The notes under the pieces: model-generated
What the model saw: only the letters and a program-made list of their open reading frames with translations
Told to the model about the DNA's origin: nothing
Databases searched by the model: none
Part shown: one piece after another, positions 1-14,049 of the stretch
Numbering within the stretch: position 1 is the stretch's first letter
Layout: each line of letters starts with the position of its first letter
DNA from: Istiophorus platypterus
Lineage: Eukaryota > Chordata > Actinopteri > Istiophoriformes > Istiophoridae
Length of the DNA: 64,000 nucleotides
NCBI GenBank assembly: GCA_016859345.1
Contig: CM029115.1
Span: forward strand, 15,711,001 to 15,775,000
Reading direction: 5' to 3'
Made by a program: the position numbers and the translations under genes

Positions 1-3000
1 AGGACAATACAGTGAATGCACTAACAAGAGTGTTTAATCAATTTCCTTTATTATAAAACATTTGCAAGATCCAGTTTAAAAGATAAATGCTAGCATTCTT
101 TTTCCCATGTTTGTGCTGGGACATCGTGTTTATTCCTGGCACTTTACTACCACGTGTAGAGCAGTGGACTCATGTGATATGACTAGAAGGAACATGTATA
201 GTGTCACCTTCATCTTTGTACAGGTGCACAAGAAAAAAAAAACACACAGTGGAGTCCCGTTCATAACAGCATTGCTCCATAGTCCTAGCAAGGGTCAAAA
301 CCTTAACAGGTTACCTTTAAGTAATTTTTGGGAAAAACTAAATATCACAAACGTGTAAGTAGCAGTAGACAAGGCACAACAAGGAAAAGTAATAAACCCT
401 GCCACTCTGTCAAAATTTAAAGGTTAGAAAACATTAAACCTTTCCTCTTTCACGGTACTCAAGAATTGAATGGTGGGTTTTCTCATCTACATGGGCATTT
501 ACATATAAATACACACAGGACCAACATCAACAAATCCACATGACATTATTTTTGCCTTGTAAAAGCTAACTGCACTTTTCTAAACTAGAAGTGAAAGAGA
601 CAGCATTCACAACTTGACTGAATGATGTGATTGTCATGGTGCTGTGAGACTTAGTCTTTGCAGGACTGGTAAACACACATTCAGGAACACAGCCATAAGA
701 ACATAAGAATGGATTGTGTTAACACACAGTAAGTGACTTGTGCATCATTAGCAGCACTCACTTACAGAGCATGTAATTAATGCAATGAACGTGTTAGAGA
801 AAACAGTTATTCTTATAAACCAAAGACACTGACTGAGTTGTATTCCTCAGTATGAGAGACCCTGAATATGAAGACTTGAATAGATGGTGAGGCATGAGTA
901 TCAAGTGGTTTCTGGTCACAGTGGCAAATGAAAAATATTTTAAAATTACAACTCCTTATTGTAAACACAACAGCACATGCAAGATCCTTAAAGAAGCAAT
1001 CCAGTTATGAACCCAATTACTGGGAAGAAACAGGAACCCTGTATATGGCTTATAAAAACAGAGTTTGCTTGGGGAGATAAGTCCTTCTAAGACTGAAAAA
1101 TATCAGATAAGCTGACACATATTTTTTTTATTTGATATCCTATAAACTGACTACTAGCTTTTTGATTCATCTTGTAGCTATGGTAAAATATGCGCTGCTG
1201 TAAACTACAGCCAACTGAAATTCTCAAGCCCAAACTACAAACAAATCTTACAAAGTAAAAAAGCCAAACAGGAAAGGGGAGAGCTACTGTTTGTAAACCA
1301 TTTGTTTCCTATTGTTTCATTTGGATTTTTTACCCAAAACCATATTAGTTTTATTTCTATCAGTCTTTGTAGTCAACCAATATTATCATGAATAAACATG
1401 ATCCTGGCCATGAGGCCAGTATCCTCAGAGGAAAGCAGAGGAGGCATGGCAAGCTTAGCAGCTACTGTGGAAAATACATTATGGGTGAATTAAAACAATA
1501 GGGTATTCAGGTCTCTTCACTGTGATTTCACAGCACTACATGTTATGACCTGGCTGTGTTTGACTGTCAAGGTTATATACTTTTCTCGCCTCAAAAAATT
1601 CAGTTCATTCCAGTTAAATTAAAATAGAATCCCTCAAAAACATGTGCTTTCATTGAGAAATATTGTCCAGATATGTTGTGTCTCGCATCTAGTCTGTCAG
1701 TGTCCTTTATATTTTATGATTGTTGTTCTATAATTGACAACTATTGATAGGTGACTTACTGAAATCCTTCGTAAGGTATGGCCACTGTCAAAAATGACTC
1801 TCTGAAGTAGCCTTTCAACTGCGTCAAACTATTTCAAAATCTTAACTCAAGCAAAGTAAATTATCACTCAACAGCAATGTGGCAAATATGACCCTCTCTG
1901 ACAAACCATCAGTGCATTAGACTGCTAAAAGTATTCAAGGTGTCATTTAATGAGGTTGAGTTGAGCACAGTTCCTGTAGTGGCATGTGTGGCACTGATAG
2001 GGCTTTTACAATGGATTAGTTAGCCCATTACCGGTGAAGACAGAAATGCCTGGCTGAGGTAGCCAGTAGGTCCAGATACCTGTCAACATGCATATGGAGG
2101 GATGAGAATATTTCCTAAAAGTAATCCCCTTCTCCCTCAATTTATCACTAGTATAATGGTGTGCACCAACCTTACAAGAGCTTATGAATATCTAGTAATA
2201 ATAGAAAAATAATGTCGTAATAACTGAATGCCAAATCTTGAAATGCAAAGTCAAATCTAACAAATTTAAAGAGTGTAAGATGAACTCAGAAAAGTCCAGT
2301 CTGTTACAGTGTCCAAATACAACAAGTCTGCCCAACCCCGCACACACATATAAGCACTGACAGATTGATTTGTGGGAGAGGAAATGATAAGTTGTTGACT
2401 CTGGCTCTGGGATTATTTTACTAAGATAGACAGATACTCAGAGGGAAGCAGGGGGCTTGTTTGATTAAGATGGATTTAAGTATTATTAAGTCATATGGAG
2501 AAGCTGTCAATTGGCTCTGGTATTCCGGTATGAAAGGTTGATGCACAAAGTTTGCTGCGTCACAGGTCTGAGACCTGGTCAGTGATACAATCTAAGTGTA
2601 AAAGCAAGTACTGTAGGAGAAAGAAATAGAAGCAGGGGTTGGGGGGGGGGGAAAGGGAGGAAAGACAGAGACTATGTATAGAACCTAACAGTCTGAAATA
2701 GAACCATCGCTGTGGCCAGTTGTTATCATCGGCTGCTAAAAAGCATCTCTGGGGAGGCAGGAGGTAGCCATCGCTGATGCAGTTCCAGGAACTGCATTCT
2801 TCCATGAAAAGGTTTTGATATAGATTAGCTGTCCACTCATTTTGCTGTAGTCACCACACTAACTTTATCATGTCTGATTACCAATTTTTTTATAACCCGT
2901 TTTAACCTGTTTTGTTTGTTTGTTGTTTTTTTTTGGGGGGGGGGGTCTCATATACAGCTCTAGAAAATGGCAGCATTAAGGTTCATTATTATAGTCTTAG

Positions 3001-6000
3001 TACAGAATAATTTAAAAGAAACAAAAGACTATCATAACATGTAAAACCAGACCTTTTACGTAGCAAAATATATAACTGCTATATACATTTACATATGTCT
3101 GATGCAAACAATAAACAAATAAACCACGTAAAGGGATATTCATTCTCAAAGATACCCTGTGGAGTTTCTTACGACAAGTAGCACTATAGAGCAGTACCTT
3201 TAGAAACGAGTCTCTCACTTTTGTGTATGCACACTAGGAAGTGACACACATTCCTGCCAATTGTTTGACACTGTTCCACTGATCGAGGAGTGGTGACAAT
3301 ACACCGGGAAGAAGAAAGCTGCTACCTACAGGTTTCAAAATACTACAAATGACTATGCAAATGGTTTAAGAGGAAGGAAATGCATTCTAGGCTTATGTCA
3401 GGCCTCTAGGATTTGCACGATACATTTTGGGGAGTAACATTTAACACAAATATACACAAAAAAAAAAAAATCCACAGGGGACCTTTAAATACTGTAATGT
3501 TTTATCTTAATCAATATCCTGGCATAATTGCTGTATCTGTATTCCGTATCGTGTGTGTTAATATACCAAATATTTAGTCTAGGCAACATTCAGCCTGAAT
3601 CCAGGAGCTCTTAAAACAGGGGTACAGATCTGAGACCATTTTGTCTCCTAAGTGGGTGTGGTCATGGGTGCTGACCTGTGAAAGGATGCATCTATTCTTA
3701 GAAACTTAATGCATCTACTCCACTGCGCTGCCTTCCCTTAAATTATTCTAGCAGTGGATCCTGTAAATGGGTTAGCCTCAGAGAGGTTTAAATATTGATT
3801 AACTCTTGGTAAATTTAACTGGGAATAGTAGACTGGTATTTTGTGAGAAAATGTTTTGATCAGTAAACGGTTTTAGTGAAGACTAACAGGAACTGTAATG
3901 GCTCTGCAGGTTATTTTCTTCCAAATCTATTTAACAGAATACCCATTGCTTGCTTCATTAAAACGCAAGGCATAAAGGTATCCTTGTGCTCATAGCAAAA
4001 ACTGAACCAGCATCTCTCGCAAAACAGTATTCACTAAAAACCTACCAACAGCCCTTTGGTACAAGCAATGCCAAGGGGCACTGTGCCCTCACATATTAAC
4101 TTTTATGAAAAAATAAACAGTGAAACTCACTAGCTGTTGTTCTGCAAACTGTACAAAACACTGTATAACTGTGCATAGAAATTTTTGGAAAATCCTGCTG
4201 AACTAATGCAGGCTAGGTTCAAGGTTATGCAGACTAATGACAGATATACTCAGGGACAACTTTGCAACTCTTCTCTTTCAGACTGCCTGCTTTTGTTATA
4301 ATCTTTTCCTCTCTTCTCAAAATCTTTCCTATTATGGACTATGTTAAACTGTGATGCCGTGGTAAAACGTTTCACTGGCACTTTGAGAAGCAGCACCGTC
4401 AATCTTGGCCTCTTAAAAAACTGTTTTTCTACACAGTAAAAAAAAAAAAAAGAAGAAAAAAAGTGGCGAGCACAATTTGCAACCTGTGATGCAATACCAG
4501 GACAATGTGATAATACCGTACATCTAGTGCCATAAACGAAACACATAGTATATTACATACGTATAGACCTTAGCAACAGCAGCTGTTAGGGTAAGTGTGG
4601 TTTGGCAGTAGGGCTGCGTTTTCTAATAACCCCTAATCTGTGGTTCCTTCTTAGAACCAGCTCTACGGTTAGACTGGCAGTGAGCAATCTGTGTGTGTGT
4701 GGTTCAGTTGTGTGTGTCAGTGTGTATGTGTGTGTGTGTGTCAGTGACCATTGGTCAGAAGCACTGCCCTTCATCACCATAAACTGGATTTAATGGGACG
4801 GATAAGATCAGGGTTTGATGTGATTCTCGTATTTTAGACTGAAAACTATTGTTTGTGAGGAGTGAGTCATGTGTTACATAACATCTAACAGCCAAAGCTA
4901 AATGAGAGACAGAGGTACATAGATACAGAGGAAAAAGAGAGATAAAACAAATAGGAAGGTATGATAAGAATGAGGGGGGCAGAGAAACAGATCTAGATAG
5001 ATGACCTGGTGAGTGATCTCATGCGTCACGTTATTCGTGCCATGTACACAGGCTGCCATCACCCCTCAGGTCACCCATTGTTTCTCTATACAGTGTGTAG
5101 ATTCACTTCCATGCACTACATATTATAATGTAAATAATAAATAATGCATCCCAAACCAATTGCACTGCTGTTCTTGATTTTTTTTTTTTCCAAAAAAGAA
5201 AAATCATGAGCTTCAAGAAGCTGTTACAGAGTACAGTGCTTGAGATACCATTTGCCTTTTCTCACCACAAAAGACACTAGCTAACAGCATTTAAGGCGTT
5301 CAAAATGGGATGGTGAGGTGGTAGATAGGTTGTGTATTCCAATGTAGGCAATGGAGTAACAAATGAGGAAATTTTGAGATTTTGTTTTTTTCAAATAAAG
5401 TGTCACACTGAAATAGAAATAAAAGATTATTCTTTTATTTCAGCCTCACTTTGATTGATTTTTTGAAATCTCTCATCATGGCCGGACCCTGATCTGGATA
5501 CTAAGTCATACTATGTCATTGAGCCACTTACTGTACATCTCATGGTCTTAAGCAGATCAGACAAACATGTACTCAATTATCACCCAAAACTGCACCAGTG
5601 CTTCGCTTATCCTGCCAGTGTCTTGAAACCTCAAACCATTTAAGTGTCATAGTGATACTGCAATAACGGTCAGAGTGGGCTGATGAGACTATTACGGCTT
5701 ACTCTTTGTCAGCTTCTCTGGGAAGAATAAAACCTTCACCGACCATAACATCAACAACCCAATTTATTTTTCTAACTTTCAAAGAAATGCATTATTTGCC
5801 ATGCAATAGTACGTAGAATATTTCTTAGACTGATATTTCAGACGTGACAGCATCCCTAAACCAAAAATTCAGCATTGAATATGTAAAGTTGTACCCAATG
5901 CTTTTGAATAATTTTCTCTATCTTGCTTTCTTTTTCTGGTTCTGTCTTCTGTCCGTCATTTTTTTCTCCCAGTTAATCAGATCATGTCTTCTGTGATATT

Positions 6001-7085
6001 GTGTTCGTGCACACAATCCCAGACACAAACACACACGCAAACACACAACTGTGGTAAGAATTCACATGGCTTCAGTTAGTGGGAAAAGTATCACATCCAA
6101 AGTAATAACACAAACATGGCAACCCAAAGCGGCCCCAAGGGGGGTTGGCACAGGACCTGGCAAGCCATTCATCAGTCTCATGTTGCCATAAGTCTGTGCA
6201 CTGCCAGTTTTAGTGATTTGTGTGTGCGCACGTGTGAATGCACTGTATGTGTGTATGTGGATGCATTGCCTGTGTGTTTCACTGTATTTTGTGCGTGCCA
6301 GTCAAGCTGCACTGTCCCAACAGAACAGAACAGAACAGATGCTTGACCAAACTTAGAAAAGGATTATCATGTTTCGGGATCACACTACAGTTAAAGTGAT
6401 GAGGGAAACCCACTGCTTCTTTTATGTGTGAATGAACAGCAGACTGGGTAGGCAGTAAGAGGTAATGTTAGGAGTAGACACTGAGAAGCACAGAAACCAA
6501 GGGACCATCAAGTTACTCTTCAAGAATATGGACTGCAGCCAAGATTTGTGTGCCAGAGCTCTGATTGTTGCACTTTCACTAAAGACAATCAAAGTAAAGT
6601 GGAATGCATAGAAAACTAGAAAATGTTTCCTGTTACATGAAAGATGGCATATGATTCAGTTGAGCTATCACAAGTGTGGTGGGGGTTGAGTCAAAGGGAC
6701 AGTTGAAATGATGGAAAGACGGAAAAAAAAAAGGATGAAAGAAAGAAGGAAAGGAAGTATGGAATGGAAATCAGTTTTCATCTTTTCAATCACTTATCAG
6801 CCCTATGGCATTGCTGGAATGGTTTTCTACAGCTGCCCCATGATTAATGAGTGTATGCGCATGTGTGTGGAGATAAAATATAGGTGTTTGCTTTTATCGC
6901 ATTGCAGAAAATGCTGGGAAGTGTGACGTAAGATGATTTAGAGTAGACCTATAGTCATGCCCCTTTGTCAGTCAGAGTGGGTCCACATTTGTTTGCAAAC
7001 GTGCGTGTGTGAGTGTGTGCATGTGTGTGTGGGGGGGTGTGTGTGTTCATGTGTGGGTGTGTGTGTGTGTGTGTTTTAATCTTAC
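1..7085. other. Probable pdlim5 intron, no exon recognised
   Basis: This stretch lies downstream of the first coding exon of the PDZ-LIM gene on the minus strand and should be its intron, because the exon ends at a consensus donor. I looked for the rest of the PDZ domain and for LIM-type cysteine patterns on the minus strand and recognised none. It is AT-rich and nearly free of long microsatellites except for short TG runs near 4,690-4,741 and 7,004-7,075. Poly-G runs occur near 2,640 and 2,935. The first 50 bases contain TTTATT, which would be AATAAA on the minus strand, but without coding sequence above it I do not call a 3' end. Confidence 0.5.
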
Positions 7086-7184
7086 CCTGGAGATGGTGAG
7101 GGGCATGTTGAAGTCCTTCCCTCCCTGCAGCCTGAAGCCCCAGGGGGCAGGGCCTTTGAGAGTGACGCTGTAGTTGCTGCTCAT
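7086..7184 (-). CDS. pdlim5: First coding exon of an Enigma-family PDZ-LIM protein, probably PDLIM5
   Basis: The exon encodes 33 residues starting MSSNYSVTLKGPAPWGF and ending in PLTISR. This is the N-terminal half of the PDZ domain in the PDLIM5/LDB3/PDLIM7 family, including the carboxylate-binding PWGF loop and the RLQGGKDF stretch. It stops at AGG|GTAAGA, a good donor in phase 0, the position expected for the family. These proteins bind alpha-actinin at Z-discs and stress fibres through the PDZ domain and recruit kinases through C-terminal LIM domains. The ATG at 7,184-7,182 aligns with the family's start. NYSV and GPAPWGF favour PDLIM5 over LDB3 (usually SYSV and GPGPWGF), while ISR also occurs in LDB3 and PDLIM7. 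The Xenopus-type melanopsin next door supports PDLIM5. The remaining exons lie outside the window. Confidence 0.8.
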
Positions 7185-7600
7185 GTTCTCCCAGATAATG
7201 TCAAATGCGTTTGGTTGTTGCTGGCGAGTGATGATGCTGACGGCAGGCAAACACGTTGCAGATCAGGTGATGATAATGATTTCACTGGCTTTTGATGATG
7301 GGTAAGAACTCAACTAGAAGGGGTATGTCTCCCTTTAAGATGTTGATTCAAGATCTGAGGGAATATAAGAAAGACAACCTTACATCAGATTTGTTATTGC
7401 ATAGTTATATATAGATATGTTATTGTTATATAAGACGAAGGAAGTTAGAGGAAAAAATTTATTAATGAAGGTTCAAAATAGGGAGATGAGGGGTCAAGAC
7501 GATGTTGCCAAGGGAGGAGTTGAGCAGAATATGTGAAAATGAAATTTGAAAAAACAAACAAATAAATTAAAAAAAAAAAAAAACAAATACTGTAGTTAAA

Positions 7601-7652
7601 ACTACTTCCAGTAAACAGACAAAAAAATTATTGTCTGTTTACTGGAAGTAGT
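7601..7652. repeat. Perfect 22-bp inverted repeat (hairpin), 8-nt loop
   Basis: The arms 7,601-7,622 and 7,631-7,652 are exact reverse complements; the left one begins actacttccagtaaacagac. They are separated by eight A/T bases. Similarity stops at the arm ends. No transposon or gene of known type is recognised around it. Confidence 0.95.
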
Positions 7653-8059
7653 CAATATTAATTTTCATGGTTTAAAATTTAAAAAGTGATTATACAACTG
7701 GCTGCTCACTCTTAAGCAGTGAAAACATGAATACATTTGCATGCCAAACGGTAAAATATGATTTTTTTTTTCTCTACAATGGAGTATGCTGCAGCAGTAG
7801 AGCATAAAAGACTCATAGTACCTCCAAGGAAACCCCTTAAAGGACAGTTACACAGTTAACATTAATATAAACGCAATATTTCCACAAAAGGAGAGGCTGT
7901 ACCTTTTTAATGGAAATTCCAGAGAGGAAAATATTCCTTCACAGGCAGGTAGACAATGTTATCCCTAGTTCCCCTGGACTGTCCCCTTCCCAGTAAACAC
8001 ACTGTATGTGTGTGTGAGAGAGGTAGAGAGGGATACAATGCTCTTATATACCAGCTAAT

Positions 8060-8410
8060 GACAGAGGGGAGGGAAAGGTGGAGGAGGGGAGAGATGAAGA
8101 GGGAGGGGACAAGAAGAACATGTTGAGGTTAGGATGGGAGGAGAGAGGGAGGGGAAAAAGGAGGGGTCTCGACCATGGGTGGAGTGGAACACATGAGAGG
8201 AGGAGAAATGAAGGAGATGATACGAAGGGTGCGATTAGGGGATGGGAGGAGACAGCACTCAGAAAAATCGAGGGGGGAGAAGAAAAGGGGGTGAAGAGGG
8301 GATTAAGGAAAAGAGTGTTGGAGCACTCTACACAGAAAAATGACAAGGGGAGGGAGATGAGACATGGCAGAGGGAGTGAGGGGCAAAGAAGAGGAGAGGG
8401 AACGGTTTAT
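8060..8410 (+). repeat. Purine-rich (GA/GGA) tract
   Basis: About 350 bases are strongly biased to G and A on the plus strand, with runs such as gaggaggggagagatgaaga. The bias leaves long open frames on both strands, but their composition (Glu/Lys/Arg/Gly or Ser/Pro/Leu) is what a purine tract produces. I do not treat them as genes. Confidence 0.8.
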
Positions 8411-11039
8411 CTTTCATCCAGATATTTTGGGAACATGGACTCAGTGCTGCGGACTACTTCATTTAAGGTGGAACAGGCCATAACCAGGTCATGACCAGAG
8501 CACGCATCTCAAAGGCTGGAAATAAAAGGTCTCTCAAAGGTTTCCCTGGGTGGAAACATTATAGTGATCGCGACTGTATACAAGTTCAGGATCAACTTCT
8601 TTAAGTCCTGTATAACAGTTTTGCACTGCAGCATTGTTGCCTCAAATCTAAAACTCTAGGTCAGGCATATTGGAAAGTGAATGCAAGGATGAGAGTTTCT
8701 TCAGTGGGCGTCACACTAACCTTTTTAACTTCTTTATATCACCACTTAATTAACTCGGTCATCGACATTTTACATCCCATTCTGCAATTCTGCACTGGAT
8801 TTTGTCCAATCCTCTTTTTTTAGCCCAGACAGATCAATATTGACTTTGTATTTAGAGTGATATAGTAGTGGCTCGATTAAACAATCATTCCATTTGTTTC
8901 TTGGCCCTAACCACACACATACATTCGCAGTACAGCTTGCCAAGTCATAGCACTGCGCTGTGTTCACTGCAGGGCTTGTTACAGCAGCCTGGTGTGTTCA
9001 CAGTCCACAGAAAAATTCAATGGGGAGATAGAAAGTGGAACGTTGAGAAAGAACTTGGACATAAACTTAGAGGATAGGAAGGTGGCTGGACACAGACTAA
9101 AAGGTCTTCAAAAAAGATAGAAAAGAGAGAGAGAGAAGTACAAAGTGAAGTAAGATGGAAAGACAAGACAACGAGCTGAATATCGCATTAAACCTGCCTT
9201 TACACCTAAACACCTTTAATAAGATAACATCCTGATGGATACAGAGTATGAGAAGATTAAAAACACAAACGTAAACAGGATGCTCTCCATTAGCTTGTTA
9301 ATAAACTTTCCCACAGTCTTTCGGACACACACAGTGCACATTTCGTCTGCACAGCCAGGTTTAGCAATAGGAGAGCAAATCCTGGGAGAAGTGGGGACGG
9401 AAGAGTCATTAACCTTGTTTCCGCGGCAGGGCTGAGGGGGGCCTGATGGGGTTAGAGCTACCTTAAATTTTACTGCAAATGTAATTACAAAATTGTTTTT
9501 TTTTTTTAAAGCTATGGAACAGATGGTTGCTCATGCCTGTTATAAAAGGCACTTGTGGAGATGACATGGATAACGAGTAAAACCCTGTTTAGTCCTGTTT
9601 GATCCCACGGTGAACACCATGGGACCCACCCTTTCCCGGATCTGCTGGCCCCTGTGTGAACCAGGTTAATGCCAACAGTCTCTGCTGTGAGAGGGAGGCC
9701 TGCTATACACAAGAATTTTCACCAGAGGGTTGAATTAAATAAGACACTGCACAGATCAGTGATTAGCCAACCAGCCACAACATCATTTCCCATAACATCC
9801 TTTTCTTTCCTTGCTAGATAACATTCCACTATTAATGCTGTATGCCTACAGTCAGAGGTATCCAAGGTAAACAGAGAACAACAGGAAGTCAGGTGTGGTG
9901 GGAGAGATAGAGATAGAGACAGGGGAGTAAGGGTTAAGTTGACTTACGTCCTGCAGGAAGTGGACTCTCTTAAGTATTTATATACACAAATCATAAAGGT
10001 GGGGGGAAATGAGAATGCAGCCCATGGGTATTTTTGATCTGTCTTGTGATTATAATATGGTTGCTATTAGGGAACTAAAATTCTGGGTTAATCTTAGGAA
10101 ATAAGAACATTACACTACTTCATACTTTGTACACTTATGTCGTTTAGATCATGCTTTCTCAAAATATCACATTTATATTTGAAGACTAAGCACATCCAAA
10201 AAAAATTGCTTGAGAATGACCACTTTGATATTCCAGGTGTAATTTGATAGCGGATGAAAGATAAAAACACAGCTCTTTTTTGTGGACTTGCCATCCGATA
10301 AGGTAAAACTGTTGCTGTGTAAATCAATCTTGGCTTAAATAAATCTTGTCAGATTTCAAAGAACAAACCATCACACGATGTGTGATGTTGTACTCAACCC
10401 ATTAATGTCAGCTTTATGAACAAGCCATTTTTTGGAGATGTTACAACAGGGTTCAAATAAGTTCACTGTAATAATAAGAATAAGGCTGAGTGTGAAGACA
10501 AATATTTGCTTCAATCCAAGCATAGAATGATAAATGAAAAGATGAACTGTACTTGGATCGTGTCCAAATCCAGGGTGACAAGAATTGTTTGTCCCATGAA
10601 GATATAATTTCAAAAAATATTGGCCCTTCTGTCAGCCCCTCCGCTCGATTTCACTGTCTTAAGGGGTTTGATCGATTACTTGTATTGTCAAAAATGGTCA
10701 ATGGCTAAAAACTGTGACAGAGAGAACAAAGGAGATTTGGGGGCCAAAGGATAATGATTCAAACACTAACAATAGAGAGTGTGCTATAGCACGAAACCTC
10801 AGACAGCCAGCCAGTCCTTTGTTCTGTCAAATGGTCTATTCCAGTCCCCATATGCTCACCTCTCCACATGCTTAATGATCAGAGCTTAGCGGCCCCCAGC
10901 AAAGTCAAAGACTCACACACACACACACCCTGAGAGAAGCTCCACCCCTTAATGGTCTGATAATCCACCCCTCTAAATGACATTTAATGCATCATCCACG
11001 TTTATTAAGGGGAGGAACCCCTTATTCTAGCAGCTGCCC

Positions 11040-11040
<1 letters not shown>

Positions 11041-11073
<33 letters not shown>

Positions 11074-11083
11074 TACACACACT
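11041..11083. repeat. (CA)n microsatellite
   Basis: An almost pure run of about 15 CA units continues through 'gatacacacac'. A shorter CA run lies at 10,916-10,927. Confidence 0.95.
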
Positions 11084-13685
11084 TGAAACCTGGAGGGACA
11101 AAACATATGTACATTCTCTTCAGTGTATAAATTATTTGTTTCAGTTCAAATCTGAGGACAACAGCTGTTGTCTGAATGGCATTTATTCAAAATTAGTTTA
11201 AAACCCTGTTAGTCAAATTTATAATATTGAAAATTTAAATAAAAGTAAAAAGCGGTTATTTTATGTTATAAGTGGGATCATAACAAAGCAAATGTATGCC
11301 GATATAAATTACTGATTTCAAATGAAGGCACTTTCGTTTAGTGGAAAATAGAAGAGTGGAAATTGTAGGACTTTTCATGTCTATTTCAGTTAGACTGATG
11401 AACGTAGAGAAAATAGGCAGCATAATTAGAGGGCACACACGGATCACAGAGTAACCAAAAACTCCATGGTCATGCATATCATTCTGTATACAAACATTAA
11501 TTCACTCACAGGTGTGTACACACTTATTTACAGGTAGCCAGACGCACATAAGGTTGTTTATATTGGGAAGGGTATTTGTTATCCATCTAATCGGTCTGAC
11601 CCCTCCAGACTGATATAAACCCAGCTAATCCCTCAATGCACCTCTGTAAATACTGTAGTATAAGGGTTAGGGTTAGTTCCTTTTCTTTTTAAAAGAGTTT
11701 CAACTTGTGGGATGAAAATTGACTTGGCAAATCAGGCGTGTTATCCAAATAAGTTGAAAGTAGTGCTAAATAGTAGGCAGTCAGATTAATGCTAATGGGA
11801 AGCAGACAAAGATGGCAGACACACTGCCAATACAAGTAATGTATTTATAACTTAAAGTAAGGATTACTTTTCCTCTGTTCTGGTCCAGGAAGGGAGCCCA
11901 TTTTTTGTTAAAGCATTCTGTGGAAACATGTGGAATCAAATATGTAAAAACTTGATTTTGTCTTGATTTGATTCATACAAGATGTAACGCTCTTCTCTGC
12001 TGTTAATGGTTAAAATTGAGTGTAACCACCTCTGGGTATGTACTCCACAAAGTCACAATTTATTATTCAGTTTGAAACTTTGTCCTAAAGTGCCTGGAAT
12101 CCAGAGGTGAGCTTATTATCAGAAGCCTGTATCTCCCATCTGAGCTCAGTCACTGTTTATAACTGCTCACTTTCACAGTGGAAAATATTCCTCCCTGCTT
12201 ACCAGCCAAGCAGACAGAAAGAGACAGACAGACAAACACACAAGGAGACAGATAGCTCAGCCCAAACGATTGTCCATCCCATAAACTGAATCTGGCTTCA
12301 GCCGCGGTGAACCACGAACACACAGGTGCACGTACACATCGACACACATGCACACAGAATCGCTCTCAGACCACTGCACATAGTTGCCTAATCCTTGGGT
12401 CAAGTTCAGGTCGATCAAAGAGAGGCATTTTAAAAGCCAAGTGTAATGTTGCCTCGGGGACATAGAGAACACAAATTTCAAAGAGACCGTCCAACCCTTA
12501 AGACTTTTGGGATTAGCTGCACTTCATCATTCCTTCCTCCTCCTGTTTGGAAGCAGAGTGATAAACACTCAAGTCACTGACCTCTCCTTTTTTGTTGCAC
12601 CACCATCAGGGATCAATTTCCATTTTGACAAAATAAATCAGGATCTATCAAGCAGATTGTTATGTACTTTAATGAGCACAACCATGAGCTTTCCTTCAGC
12701 ACCAGACATAGTACAAACCTTGCAGTGGTAAATTTTGCACTCTTTACCACAGCTAATAATACTGTGAGATGAGAAAAATTGTCGTATGTTTTCTGCTCAA
12801 AATCTGAACCTTTTAAGTGTGTATCATTGTGAACGCTGCATCAACTAGGGACACTAGCAGGTATTTATTAGAAATGCTCCGAATCCTTCTGAGTGTTTTT
12901 GTTTGTTAAATTTCCAAATTAGACATTGGCAGTAGCTAAGTTGTGGTATGACTGAGATCCATTGGCTCGCATTTATTATCATCTCCTTCATTACCTTTAT
13001 TTTTTTTTGCAAACTAACTACAAGACAACATGATGATTAGAACATCTTTAATATTATTAGTGTTAGTGTAGTGAAACGTGGACAAAGCTCTAGTCTTGTT
13101 TGGAGTAACAATAAGAAATATTATAATTGATCCATCCAAAAATATTTACATCTGAGAAAGCTCTTCTTAATTAACTGTAATACTCTCTGTAACATATGCT
13201 GAATAATTCATAGACATGCTTGAGGGGGAAATTGTCATATAAGAACGCCTAAAGTCTTCTTACTTGACAGTCTGTCATAAGTTTTCATGATAGATATGCC
13301 TTGTTCAGACTGCATTCATTGAATCAGCCTCAATGTCATGACGCAGGCTTTGATGGGTAATGAATTATGCATGGATGGTGTGCTTCCTACCACTTGTGTG
13401 GAGAAACACACACATACCTCATGCAGTATTTGGTACATTGAGAGCAGACTTCTGTGCTCTTCGGTGCTTTACTTCCTTCCTCTCAAGTAGACAGCAGCTG
13501 TTCTCCGTTGACTGCAGAAAAAGGGGGACAAAATAAACACTGGATTCAAAGAAAACGAAGTAAAGTGGGGCAGATAAGACCACAGGATGATGAGAAGAAA
13601 AGAACAAAAGTGATGCAAGAAAGAGATGGAGGACAAATTACTCGCAATTTAACAGAACCTCAACTTCTGTGCAATCAAATGGTGT

Positions 13686-13687
<2 letters not shown>

Positions 13688-13727
<40 letters not shown>
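13688..13727. repeat. (GT)n microsatellite
   Basis: About 18 GT units end in a short GC-containing tail. CA-rich DNA follows at 13,936-13,972. Confidence 0.95.
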
Positions 13728-13729
<2 letters not shown>

Positions 13730-14049
13730 CCTGTGTAAATACACTTGCCCTCCCAGCCCATATATCGTTGACAGAGGGCAGAGCTTTAGTATCAGCACAG
13801 TCTCAAGGGGAGTTAAAAGCATCTGCTCCATTCAGCACACACTAAAGCATGACCAAACATCAATACTACCCCGGCCCCTTCCACTCCTCCCTCTCCCTCT
13901 TACATATGCGATCTAGGTTTATATGAGGTTTTACACGCACATACACACACATGCACACACACACACACACAAGACAGCTTATAACCACACAATGCAGGCT
14001 TCAGCAAGTTGAACTCCAAAGACGAGAGAAATTTCAGCCTGCCACTCAC

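Larger units (their letters stand above)
7185..14049. other. Probable pdlim5 first intron
   Basis: The interval between the candidate non-coding first exon and the first coding exon shows no coding exon. It holds a perfect 22-bp hairpin (7,601-7,652), a purine-rich tract (8,060-8,410), (CA)n at 10,916-10,927 and 11,041-11,083, (GT)n at 13,688-13,727 and CA-rich DNA at 13,936-13,972. Open frames here are short or come from low-complexity sequence. Confidence 0.5.

Noticed and set aside
1..5500. A long minus-strand 3' UTR ending at the TTTATT near 47-52
   Set aside because: The sequence is UTR-like in composition, but no coding end was found upstream within 7 kb, so an intron is the simpler reading.
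7086..7184. Calling the PDZ exon ldb3
   Set aside because: ISR at the exon end fits LDB3, but NYSV, GPAPWGF and the neighbouring Xenopus-type melanopsin fit PDLIM5 better. LDB3 remains the main alternative.
8078..8494. 138-codon open frame on the plus strand
   Set aside because: It lies within the purine-rich tract, its composition (Glu/Lys/Arg/Gly) follows from that bias, and the opposite strand is equally open. No domain or splice context.
11661..11680. Interstitial telomere repeat (gggttagggttag)
   Set aside because: Two units only, expected by chance in 64 kb.
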